From Lachnospiraceae bacterium (GTDB lineage Bacteria > Bacillota_A > Clostridia > Lachnospirales > Lachnospiraceae): a stretch of 6,070 bases of DNA. The translations under genes and the position numbers were made by a program. How positions within the stretch are numbered: position 1 is the first letter of the stretch; every line of letters starts with the position of its first letter. Shown here one piece after another: positions 1 through 5,899 of the stretch. The stretch covers positions 1-6,070 of the forward strand of contig JAGACI010000231.1 in NCBI GenBank assembly GCA_017614185.1. The letters run 5' to 3'. The notes below the pieces were generated by a model. The model was not told the origin of the DNA and did not search any database. It saw only the letters and a program-made list of their open reading frames with translations.

Positions 1-438
1 CCCGCTATGGTTTCCATATCGGTTAGACCTGAAAGATTTTCCCATGACATTATTAAAGAGAGTGGGGAATTTGTAATAAATCTTGTCAATGAGGATCTGG
101 TAAGAAAGTGTGACTGGTGTGGCGTGAAATCAGGTAAGGATGTCGACAAGTTTAAAGAGCAGAAACTGACAGAGTATGTCTCGGAATATATGAATGTGCC
201 TGCCATAGCCGAAAGCCCCGTGAATATTTACTGTAAAGTAAAGGACATAATACCGCTTGGAACACATGATATGTTTTTTGGTGAGGTGGTAGGGGTAACT
301 GTTGATGAATCCTATATGGATGAGAATGGAAGATTCGATTTGGAATCTACCAAGCTTATCACCTATTCACATGGAGAATACTTTGCTCTTGGCGACAAGC
401 TTGGCAAATTCGGTTATTCGGTCAAAAAGAAAAAATAG
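1..438 (+). CDS. Flavin reductase-like FMN-binding protein (flavoredoxin type), 5'-truncated by the window
   Basis: The reading frame is open from base 1 (Pro-Ala-Met-Val-Ser...) to a TAG stop at 436-438, so the Met at base 7 is very probably internal and the true start lies upstream. The visible 145 residues match the later part of the flavin reductase-like split-barrel family: SISVRPERFSHDIIKES near the start, then a CGVKSGKDVDKF segment, then LGTHDMFFGEVVGVTVDE, and finally GEYFALGDKLGKFGYSV near the C-terminus. Family members bind FMN non-covalently and act in the cytoplasm as NAD(P)H:flavin reductases or small electron carriers in anaerobes; the specific partner here is unknown. The protein ends in four lysines, encoded by an A-rich run that may also serve the opposing gene's terminator. 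The gene converges on the chemoreceptor gene with 2 bases between stops, and no terminator of its own is visible. Family assignment is firm; the reaction is inferred. Confidence 0.88.
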   Translation, partial: PAMVSISVRPERFSHDIIKESGEFVINLVNEDLVRKCDWCGVKSGKDVDKFKEQKLTEYVSEYMNVPAIAESPVNIYCKVKDIIPLGTHDMFFGEVVGVTVDESYMDENGRFDLESTKLITYSHGEYFALGDKLGKFGYSVKKKK

Positions 439-463
439 AATCAGATTTTCAAAGTAGTCTGAT
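424..463 (-). terminator. Candidate weak intrinsic terminator of the chemoreceptor gene, inside the end of the opposing gene
   Basis: Read on the minus strand, ATCAGA and TCTGAT (plus-strand 440-445 and 458-463) form a 6-bp stem with a 12-base loop. It is followed at once by a T-rich run (TCTATTTTTTCTTTTT), the complement of the lysine codons ending the flavin reductase gene. The hairpin contains the chemoreceptor stop codon (441-443). The stem is short and AT-rich, so termination may be inefficient. On the plus strand the same stem has no T-tract after it and so would not terminate the flavin reductase transcript. Confidence 0.4.
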
Positions 464-1928
464 ATACTTCGTTCATTGCGTTATTTGCAAGCTCGACATT
501 TTCCTTATTCTTTCGAACGGTTTCTATTACATCGTCGGTACTTGCCGTAACTTCCTCGGCTACTGCAAAGAGCTGACCTATGGCATCAACGATTCCCTGG
601 TTGGATACCTGGAGATTATCTATTGATGAATCGATTCCCTTAATGTGCTCGGCAAGGGTAAGCATATCGGACTCAATGGAGCCGAATCCGTTTTCAACAC
701 TTGAAATAATGTCTTCCTGGGCTTTGGCCTTTTCTACGGAACGTGATACAGCATCAGAGGCTTCATTTGATTCCTCTTCGAGGGAGAGAATGATGTTTCT
801 GATGTTTTCTGTAGACTCTTTGGTCTGAAGTGAAAGGTCACGAATCTGCTCGGCAACGACTGCAAAGCTCTTGCCCTGCTCACCGGCTCTGGCTGCTTCA
901 ATTGAAGCGTTGAGAGCGAGGAGATTGGTTCTTCCGGAAATCTCTTCGATAGCGTTTACAACTTCCTGCATTGCAAGGGTTTTGTCTTTAAGCTTTTGCA
1001 TTGCAAGAGTAACATCATTATTGATTTCACTGATTTCTGTGGAAACTCCTGCAAGGGAGCGAACCTCTTCATTGCCGCTTATAACTTCGTGTTTAACCTT
1101 GCGGGCAATGTCAATCATTTCTTTGGAACGTCCTGAAGTTTCTTCAATGAGAGTCTTGATTGTATCTGTCATTGAGTTCTGCTTTTCAACAGACTCACAG
1201 GTGAGTTTTGTGCCTTCGGCGACATTGGTTACTGCAAGAGATATGTTTTCGGAGTCCTGCTCAATCTCTTTAAGCCTTGTTGTAATGTCTTCGGTACCGG
1301 TCTTAACGGCTCCTATAACATCCTGAAGGGATGACATGGTCTCGGCCTGTTTGCCAACCTCATCATCAATTGTTCCGAAGATATCATCATTATATCTCTC
1401 TGTTAAGATCGAAATGGTAAGAGCGGCACCTGCGAAAAGTGCGTTAAATGCCATGCCGGCAATAACAGAGGTTGCATCGGTGCCTGATGAAAGGCTTGTG
1501 AGCAGATCACCGGCTCTTGTCAGAGTGCCGAAAACAAGAATATATATAGCGGGAACTCTCATTATCTTTTTGTCATAAAGAAGGAACAGTGACAAAACAA
1601 GAGAGTAGTTGATGAAAGCAAAGAATGCGTTTCCTGTTAAGAGATCACCCAATGTGAACTCAAGAATAACTGTAGAGGCAAGGGCCCATGAACATGTCTT
1701 GACAGGTGCTTTCAAAAGATAGATAAGAATGCAGTCAATGATGCATGCAATGCCTAATACAGCCATACTGATGTATTGTACAATCGGTGCATCGATAACG
1801 ATGGTACTTGGTTCATATCCTGCCATGACTTCAGTCAATATGCACACGGCAATACAGAATATAACAATAATGCGGCATGATTTGCGGATACGGTTGTCTT
1901 TGTCCGCGTAAATACGTGTTTTTTCCAT
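441..1928 (-). CDS. Methyl-accepting chemotaxis protein with multi-pass membrane N-terminus and no evident extracellular sensor domain
   Basis: This 495-residue transducer would relay a signal to the CheA/CheW kinase complex. Hydrophobic segments lie at about residues 19-34, 47-72, 79-93, 101-117, 125-138 and 155-175, joined by short loops, giving about six membrane passes. No large outer domain of the Cache or four-helix type fits. From about 185 to the end the protein is a long helical signalling domain, with the highly conserved hairpin tip at 332-352 ([20 protein letters not shown]) followed by [13 protein letters not shown]. No clear HAMP domain is seen between the last membrane segment and the signalling helices, and no CheR-docking pentapeptide at the C-terminus (ends TTLKI). 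The start at 1928 is chosen because GGGAGAT lies just upstream (1932-1938); an in-frame ATG at 1970 would add 14 residues encoded by a hairpin-forming leader and lacks such a site. The ligand is unknown; sensing of a membrane-derived or energy-related signal is inference only. Confidence 0.93.
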   Translation of the reverse strand: MEKTRIYADKDNRIRKSCRIIVIFCIAVCILTEVMAGYEPSTIVIDAPIVQYISMAVLGIACIIDCILIYLLKAPVKTCSWALASTVILEFTLGDLLTGNAFFAFINYSLVLSLFLLYDKKIMRVPAIYILVFGTLTRAGDLLTSLSSGTDATSVIAGMAFNALFAGAALTISILTERYNDDIFGTIDDEVGKQAETMSSLQDVIGAVKTGTEDITTRLKEIEQDSENISLAVTNVAEGTKLTCESVEKQNSMTDTIKTLIEETSGRSKEMIDIARKVKHEVISGNEEVRSLAGVSTEISEINNDVTLAMQKLKDKTLAMQEVVNAIEEISGRTNLLALNASIEAARAGEQGKSFAVVAEQIRDLSLQTKESTENIRNIILSLEEESNEASDAVSRSVEKAKAQEDIISSVENGFGSIESDMLTLAEHIKGIDSSIDNLQVSNQGIVDAIGQLFAVAEEVTASTDDVIETVRKNKENVELANNAMNEVYQTTLKI

Positions 1929-1952
1929 GTTTATCTCCCAATCCAATAAAGT

Positions 1953-1972
1953 TCGTGAATGTAAATTCACGA
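1953..1972. repeat. Perfect 8-bp inverted repeat in the chemoreceptor leader
   Basis: TCGTGAAT (1953-1960) and ATTCACGA (1965-1972) are perfect reverse complements separated by 4 bases (GTAA). The repeat starts 25 bases upstream of the chemoreceptor ATG and lies just downstream of the candidate extended -10 element at 1980-1988. It could be an operator for a dimeric repressor, or form a hairpin at the very 5' end of the mRNA that affects stability or translation. It is not followed by a T-tract in either direction, so a terminator is unlikely. Confidence 0.6.
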
Positions 1973-1979
1973 CATCTAT

Positions 1980-1988
1980 ATTTTACCA
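1980..1988 (-). promoter_or_regulatory. Candidate extended -10 promoter element for the chemoreceptor gene
   Basis: On the minus strand the sequence reads TGGTAAAAT, an extended -10 (TGn plus a 5-of-6 match to TATAAT). The hexamer 17 bases upstream (TTCTGC) is a poor -35, which is tolerable for an extended -10 promoter. Transcription would begin near 1973, giving a leader of about 45 bases that opens with the 8-bp inverted repeat. No convincing motility-type sigma-28 element (TAAA plus a GCCGATAA-like -10) was seen. Confidence 0.35.
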
Positions 1989-2020
1989 CAAAATACATAA
2001 AAGCAGAATGTAAAAAGAAA

Positions 2021-2029
2021 TGGTATAAA
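2021..2029 (+). promoter_or_regulatory. Candidate extended -10 promoter element for the DUF362/YczE operon
   Basis: TGGTATAAA is an extended -10 with a 5-of-6 match to TATAAT. No good -35 lies 16-18 bases upstream. It would give a leader of roughly 90 bases before the ATG at 2128. Other -10-like hexamers in this AT-rich spacer (TATGAT at 2031, TACAAT at 2070) are nearly as good, so the exact promoter is uncertain. Confidence 0.3.
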
Positions 2030-2127
2030 CTATGATAAAATATAACAAGATATAAGTTTTGATATGTAATACAATCAGTAGAGACATATGAAGAGGAACG
2101 GCATTAACTCATTTGGAGGGCAAACAA

Positions 2128-3252
2128 ATGGAAAAATCAAAAGTTTACTTTACTGACTTTAGAACAGGACTTGGCGTAAGCCTTACTGCAAAGCTTCAAA
2201 AGCTTATAAAACTTGCCGGAATCGGCAATATTGATATGGACAATAAGTTCGTAGCAATCAAAATGCATTTCGGTGAACTTGGAAACCTTGCTTTTTTAAG
2301 GCCCAACTATGCGAAGGCTGTAGCGGATGTGGTTAAGGAACTTGGTGGAATGCCTTTTTTGACCGACTGTAATACTTTGTATCCCGGAAGCAGGAAACAT
2401 GCTCTTGAACACCTGGATTGTGCCAATATTAACGGATTTAATACAGTTACCACAGGATGTCAGATTATTATTGCGGATGGCCTAAGAGGAACTGATGACA
2501 TAGCCGTTCCTGTTCCAAACGGAGAATATTGTAAGGAAGCATATATAGGGCGTGCAGTAATGGACGCAGATATTGTTATATCCCTTAACCATTTCAAAGG
2601 ACATGAGATGGCTGGTTTTGGCGGAGCTATTAAGAACATCGGCATGGGCTGCGGAAGCCGTGCAGGCAAGATGCAGCAGCATAACAGCGGACAGCCCCAC
2701 GTTATCACTGAGATGTGTAAGGGATGTAAGAGATGTGCCAAAGAGTGTGGCTCAGATGCAATAAGTTATGAGAATAATAAGGCATGGATTGACCCTGATA
2801 AATGCAAGGGATGCGGACGCTGTATTGGTGCCTGTGCATTCGATGCAATTAAGAACATCCACGGGGATGCGCCGCAGATGCTCGGACGAAAGATGGCAGA
2901 GTATACGGCGGCTGTTGTGAGCGGAAGACCGTGCTTTCATATAAGCCTTATTACCGATGTATCACCTAACTGCGACTGCCATGGAGAGAATGATGCACCC
3001 ATTATTCCCGATATCGGAATGCTTGCTTCTTTTGACCCTGTAGCTTTGGATCAGGCATGCGTTGATTTATGCCAGAAGGCAGAACCCATTAGAAACAGCC
3101 AACTTGGTGACAACATGGCTAAGGAGCACTTCCATGACCATGGAGATGTATGGCATAACAGCAATCCCAATGTCTCCTGGGAGGAAACTCTTGATCATGC
3201 AATGAAGATTGGGGTCGGCACAAGGGAGTATGAACTTGTCACCATGAAATAA
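2128..3252 (+). CDS. DUF362 domain protein with two 4Fe-4S ferredoxin motifs
   Basis: A 374-residue soluble iron-sulfur protein of unknown function. DUF362 sequence surrounds an inserted ferredoxin module. Recognisable DUF362 segments are KMHFGELGN (45-53), the NHFKGHEMAGFGGAIKNIGMG run (154-174) with SRAGKMQQH (177-185), and C-terminal IPDIGMLASFDPVALDQAC (293-311). The ferredoxin module has two complete cysteine sets: C197, C200, C203, C207 and C226, C229, C232, C236, each in CxxCxxCxxxC spacing and each able to hold one 4Fe-4S cluster. No signal peptide or membrane segment is seen, so it is probably cytoplasmic and takes part in electron transfer; partner and substrate are unknown. The start at 2128 is set by GGAGGG (2115-2120) at 7-base spacing; an upstream in-frame TTG at 2113 overlaps that site and is rejected. 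It is followed after 15 bases by the membrane protein gene, so the two are likely co-transcribed. Confidence 0.93.
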   Translation: MEKSKVYFTDFRTGLGVSLTAKLQKLIKLAGIGNIDMDNKFVAIKMHFGELGNLAFLRPNYAKAVADVVKELGGMPFLTDCNTLYPGSRKHALEHLDCANINGFNTVTTGCQIIIADGLRGTDDIAVPVPNGEYCKEAYIGRAVMDADIVISLNHFKGHEMAGFGGAIKNIGMGCGSRAGKMQQHNSGQPHVITEMCKGCKRCAKECGSDAISYENNKAWIDPDKCKGCGRCIGACAFDAIKNIHGDAPQMLGRKMAEYTAAVVSGRPCFHISLITDVSPNCDCHGENDAPIIPDIGMLASFDPVALDQACVDLCQKAEPIRNSQLGDNMAKEHFHDHGDVWHNSNPNVSWEETLDHAMKIGVGTREYELVTMK

Positions 3253-3267
3253 TCGAAAGGATATCTT

Positions 3268-3939
3268 ATGGCTATCAAAATTGATTTTAAGAAAATCAGC
3301 TGGAAGAGAGTTTCAATGTCACTGTTTGGTGTAATAGTCTGCGCAATCAGTGTCGGGATTTTCAAGATTGCAGCACTAGGTGTCGATCCTTTTCAGTCAT
3401 TTATGGCTGGACTTGATTCAATAGTTCCCATTAGTTTCGGAACGCTGTATGTAATAACCAATGCAGTTATGCTTTTGTTTGCACTGATTTTTGACAGACA
3501 TTACATTGGAATAGCAACGTTTATAAATCTGTTTTTGCTTGGCTATATTACACAGTTTACCTATGAGTATCTTAAGACTGTGATTGTCAATCCTTCAATG
3601 GTTACCAGGGTAATATGTCTGATTGTCGGAGTAGTTATCATTTGCTTTGGCTCAGCTTTCTATATGACTGCCGACCTTGGTGTTTCGACATACGATGCTG
3701 TAGCACTCATAATAGTCAACACCTGGAAGAAGGGCAAGTTTCAGTATGTAAGGATTATTACCGATCTGGTCTGTGTAATCATTGGTGTGCTGCTATTCCT
3801 TATGGCTGGCGGAACGGTAGCGAAGATTCCGACCATTGCTGGGATAGGAACCATAATAACGGCATTCTTTATGGGGCCGCTTATTGAATTCTTCAATGTT
3901 CGATTTGCAAGACCATTCCTAAATGGCGGAAGAAGGTAA
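3268..3939 (+). CDS. YczE/YyaS/YitT-family integral membrane protein
   Basis: A 223-residue membrane protein with about six hydrophobic segments (near residues 16-34, 57-75, 79-100, 111-132, 161-180, 190-209). Two related halves are visible: KIAALGVDPFQSFMAGL (33-49) and MTADLGVSTYDAVALII (133-149) share the ALGV/DLGV pattern after the first segment of each half, pointing to an internal duplication typical of this family. The family is widespread in Firmicutes and poorly characterised; a transport role is plausible but unproven. A GAAAGGA ribosome binding site lies just upstream of the ATG. Its gene follows the DUF362 gene by 15 bases and is followed at once by a strong terminator, so it is the last gene of a two-gene operon. 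A functional link to the iron-sulfur protein is an inference from this arrangement. The basic C-terminus (NGGRR) would be cytoplasmic. Confidence 0.82.
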   Translation: MAIKIDFKKISWKRVSMSLFGVIVCAISVGIFKIAALGVDPFQSFMAGLDSIVPISFGTLYVITNAVMLLFALIFDRHYIGIATFINLFLLGYITQFTYEYLKTVIVNPSMVTRVICLIVGVVIICFGSAFYMTADLGVSTYDAVALIIVNTWKKGKFQYVRIITDLVCVIIGVLLFLMAGGTVAKIPTIAGIGTIITAFFMGPLIEFFNVRFARPFLNGGRR

Positions 3940-3949
3940 CAATGCATTT

Positions 3950-3985
3950 AAAAAAGTTGTCTTTATGACAACTTTTTTTTATTTT
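3950..3985 (+). terminator. Strong rho-independent terminator after the DUF362/YczE operon
   Basis: A perfect 12-bp stem pairs 3950-3961 (six A then GTTGTC) with 3967-3978 (GACAAC then six T), closed by a 5-base loop (TTTAT) and followed by TTATTTT. It begins 11 bases after the stop of the membrane protein gene. Because the stem is preceded by A residues it could also work on the minus strand, but no minus-strand gene ends here. It isolates the sigma factor operon from upstream transcription. Confidence 0.92.
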
Positions 3986-4013
3986 GCGCGCACATCTTAC
4001 AAGGGTCAAACGT

Positions 4014-4019
4014 TATAAT
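4014..4019 (+). promoter_or_regulatory. Perfect TATAAT box just upstream of the sigma factor gene
   Basis: TATAAT matches the -10 consensus exactly. No TTGACA-like hexamer lies 16-18 bases upstream; the expected position (about 3991-3996) reads CACATC and abuts an 8-bp GC palindrome (TGCGCGCA, 3985-3992). A normal start point 6-8 bases downstream would fall at about 4025-4027, within the ribosome binding site AAGGAGGT (4025-4032), leaving a leader of only about 10 bases. Either the mRNA is nearly leaderless, or the box is fortuitous and the true promoter, perhaps read by the encoded sigma factor, lies slightly upstream. Confidence 0.5.
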
Positions 4020-4036
4020 ATGTGAAGGAGGTAAAC

Positions 4037-4507
4037 ATGGCGTCATTTGATATCAAAGAACAGTACGACAAAATATATAGATATTGCTATTTTAAGCTTT
4101 CTGACCCGGACCTGGCCGAAGACATTACGCAGGAAACCTTCTTAAAGTATTATGAACATTATGACTTTATGTCTGAGACCAAATCACTTAAATACCTTTA
4201 CACAATAGCCGGCAATTTGTGTATTGATGAATATAGAAGAACCAAACCCACTAATCTTGAGGAGGACTATGAAGGCCCTGCACATGAAGACAGAGTTGTT
4301 GAGAATATGAGTATCAGGAATGCTCTTTCGAGACTCTCTGATGAGGAACGGGAGATACTTCTTTTGCGATATGCAAACGATGTTCAGGTTTCTGTAATCG
4401 GAAAGATATATGGTATATCAAGATTCGCGGCAAGAAGAAAGATTATGTCTGCGAAAGAAAACCTGGAGAAAGAACTTCGAAAGGAGGGAGCTTATGAACA
4501 GATTTGA
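4037..4507 (+). CDS. ECF-like sigma-70 family RNA polymerase sigma factor
   Basis: A 156-residue protein of usual ECF size, with only regions 2 and 4. Region 2 covers about residues 6-68: YDKIYRYCYFKLSD, then AEDITQETFLKYYEHY (27-42, core-binding and -10 recognition helices), then YLYTIAGNLCIDEYRR (53-68). After an acidic linker (72-90), region 4 runs from about 95 to 146: LSRLSDEEREILLLRY followed by a helix-turn-helix around 117-137. The recognition helix (GISRFAARRKIMSAKENL) departs from the usual VKSRLxRAR pattern, suggesting an unusual -35 target. The ATG at 4037 is chosen for the ideal AAGGAGGT (4025-4032) upstream; a GTG at 4022 precedes that site and is rejected. The next gene starts inside this one (14-base overlap), implying translational coupling. 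It probably regulates its own operon, as many ECF factors do; that is inferred. No zinc-finger anti-sigma gene is adjacent. Confidence 0.9.
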   Translation: MASFDIKEQYDKIYRYCYFKLSDPDLAEDITQETFLKYYEHYDFMSETKSLKYLYTIAGNLCIDEYRRTKPTNLEEDYEGPAHEDRVVENMSIRNALSRLSDEEREILLLRYANDVQVSVIGKIYGISRFAARRKIMSAKENLEKELRKEGAYEQI

Positions 4508-5204
4508 AGATGAGATAAAGGCTGCTTTTGAAGCACCGAAGCCTAAGAGAAAAGAAGAGTTTATAAATATGGTTAGTCCCTCGAAAATGTCTGTTGGAAG
4601 ATTTTTGCTGACGCAGATGGGATATATAAGAAAATCCACATGGGTAATCTTTGCGATAATTCTTGCTTGCATAGTGGTTTCACCTTTTGTTTTGGATTAT
4701 GCGACCCTCTGGTTTATCTCTGCACTCATGCCGATTCTGGCGATGTCACTGGTTACTGAAAGTGCGAGATCGGAGAGATACAACATGGCTGAGATAGAGG
4801 CAGCAACAAGGTTTTCCCTCAGAAGTGTAATCATGGCGAGAATGGTTATCCTTGGTGGAATTAATCTGATTGCCATTTTGATAGCAACACCTATTGGCAT
4901 AAAAAATTGTGGCTTTGAAACGCTTACTTCAGGCTTATATGTTGTAACCCCTTTCTTTCTGACATCATCCATAGGTCTTTCTATTGTCAGAAAGATAAAG
5001 GGACAGGCAGGGTTCTATGCGGTTATGGCTGAGGCCTTTGTAATAAGTATGGTAATGCTTTTAGACAAAAGTGCCGCGCTTGGAACATTTACGACGGGAG
5101 CCACAAAGTTATGGAGTATCGTTACAGTGGTTGCAATCGCTGCAACAATTAAACAGGGGATTGGAATGATAAATAGTACGGAGGACATTACATGGAGTTG
5201 GTAA
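4494..5204 (+). CDS. Six-pass membrane protein of the sigma/ABC operon; candidate anti-sigma factor or transporter subunit
   Basis: I do not recognise a named family for this 236-residue protein. Its first 48 residues are charged and soluble, with an EAPKPKRKEEF segment (13-23), and should lie in the cytoplasm. Hydrophobic segments follow at about 49-66, 70-88, 113-134, 147-164, 173-190 and 203-219. The loop at 89-112 (ESARSERYNMAEIE...) resembles the cytoplasmic loop of ABC-2 permeases that precedes the third segment, so it may be a divergent permease-like fold; this is a visual impression. The ATG at 4494 is supported by AAGGAGG (4481-4487) at 6-7 base spacing, although the frame is open further upstream. 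It overlaps the sigma gene by 14 bases and the ATPase gene by 13. Position directly after an ECF sigma gene is typical for an anti-sigma factor, and the N-terminal tail could bind the sigma factor, but no CHCC zinc-finger motif is present. Ends in WSW. Confidence 0.75.
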   Translation: MNRFEDEIKAAFEAPKPKRKEEFINMVSPSKMSVGRFLLTQMGYIRKSTWVIFAIILACIVVSPFVLDYATLWFISALMPILAMSLVTESARSERYNMAEIEAATRFSLRSVIMARMVILGGINLIAILIATPIGIKNCGFETLTSGLYVVTPFFLTSSIGLSIVRKIKGQAGFYAVMAEAFVISMVMLLDKSAALGTFTTGATKLWSIVTVVAIAATIKQGIGMINSTEDITWSW

Positions 5205-5899
5205 TAGACAGACTGTCCAAGCAGTATAAGAACAAGATTGCTGTGGACAGAGTATCAGTAAAATTGACTAAGGGCGTTTATGGCCTTCTTGGAGCAAACG
5301 GCGCAGGAAAGTCTACCCTTATGAGAATGATTTGCGGTATATTAAAGCCCACAAGCGGAACAGTTACATTTGACGGAATGAATGTTGAAACAGAGGCATT
5401 TCGTTCAATTCTTGGATACCTTCCTCAGGACTTTGGATACTATCCTGAGTTTAGCGGAAGAGACTTCATTTTATACATGGCGGCTCTTAAGGGAATTCCT
5501 AAAAGAGAAGCTAAGAGAAAATGCGATGAGCTTTTAAAACTTGTCGCTTTAGATGATGTCGCAGATAAGAAAATAAAGACATATTCAGGCGGGATGAAGC
5601 AAAGAGTGGGAATTGCCCAGGCTCTTTTAAATAATCCCCAACTCTTGATTTTGGATGAGCCCACTGCCGGCCTTGATCCCAAGGAGAGAGTGCGCTTCAG
5701 AAACCTTATCGAAAAACTCGGAGATGATTGCATTGTAATTCTTTCCACACATATTGTTTCTGACGTTGAGCATATTTCAGATCAGGTAATGATGATGAAG
5801 GATGGCAGATTTATCTTCCAGGGCAAGTGGAGCGATAAGGATGAGAGCCTTGAAGATTTCTATTTGAGGCAGTTTGAGGAGGATGGAGTAATTGAATAA
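5192..5899 (+). CDS. ABC transporter ATP-binding protein
   Basis: A 235-residue cytoplasmic ATPase with all catalytic elements intact: Walker A GANGAGKST (34-42), Q-loop Gln79 in LPQDFG, ABC signature YSGGMKQR (131-138), Walker B LLILDEP (151-157) with catalytic Glu156, D-loop GLD (160-162) and H-loop His187 in STHIV. The order and the short length match the single-domain ATPases that pair with ABC-2 type permeases in exporters of drugs, peptides or other small molecules. The ATG at 5192 has GGAGG (5180-5184) at 7-base spacing and lies within the end of the preceding gene (13-base overlap). The next gene, a permease, starts 8 bases before this stop. It should energise transport with the downstream permease, possibly together with the upstream six-pass protein; the substrate cannot be inferred. 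Confidence 0.95.
   Translation: MELVIDRLSKQYKNKIAVDRVSVKLTKGVYGLLGANGAGKSTLMRMICGILKPTSGTVTFDGMNVETEAFRSILGYLPQDFGYYPEFSGRDFILYMAALKGIPKREAKRKCDELLKLVALDDVADKKIKTYSGGMKQRVGIAQALLNNPQLLILDEPTAGLDPKERVRFRNLIEKLGDDCIVILSTHIVSDVEHISDQVMMMKDGRFIFQGKWSDKDESLEDFYLRQFEEDGVIE

Noticed and set aside
580..1911. Several plus-strand open frames of 60-151 codons opposite the chemoreceptor gene
   Set aside because: They lie antisense to a clearly conserved coding region, are low in sequence complexity (Ser/Leu/Ile rich) and have no recognisable domain; they are shadows of the real gene.
1929..1970. Upstream ATG at 1970 as chemoreceptor start
   Set aside because: The extra 14 residues would be encoded by the hairpin-forming leader, and the strong ribosome binding site points to the ATG at 1928.
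1929..2127. Riboswitch or small RNA in the divergent spacer
   Set aside because: Apart from the 8-bp repeat and candidate -10 elements the spacer is simple AT-rich sequence; no multi-helix structure, T-tract-ended hairpin or known riboswitch core was seen.
2460..2940. Minus- and plus-strand open frames inside the DUF362 gene
   Set aside because: They overlap a gene whose frame is fixed by conserved DUF362 and cysteine motifs; their cysteine-rich look comes from the Cys and Gly codons of that gene.
4046..4057. 12-bp perfect palindrome TTTGATATCAAA at the start of the sigma factor coding region
   Set aside because: It could be an operator, but it encodes ordinary residues (Phe-Asp-Ile-Lys), lies downstream of the start codon, and an AT-rich palindrome of this length can occur by chance. 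No second copy was seen.
4410..4493. Longer version of the six-pass protein starting inside the sigma gene at 4410
   Set aside because: It would overlap sigma region 4 by about 100 bases and ignore the AAGGAGG site that fits the ATG at 4494.
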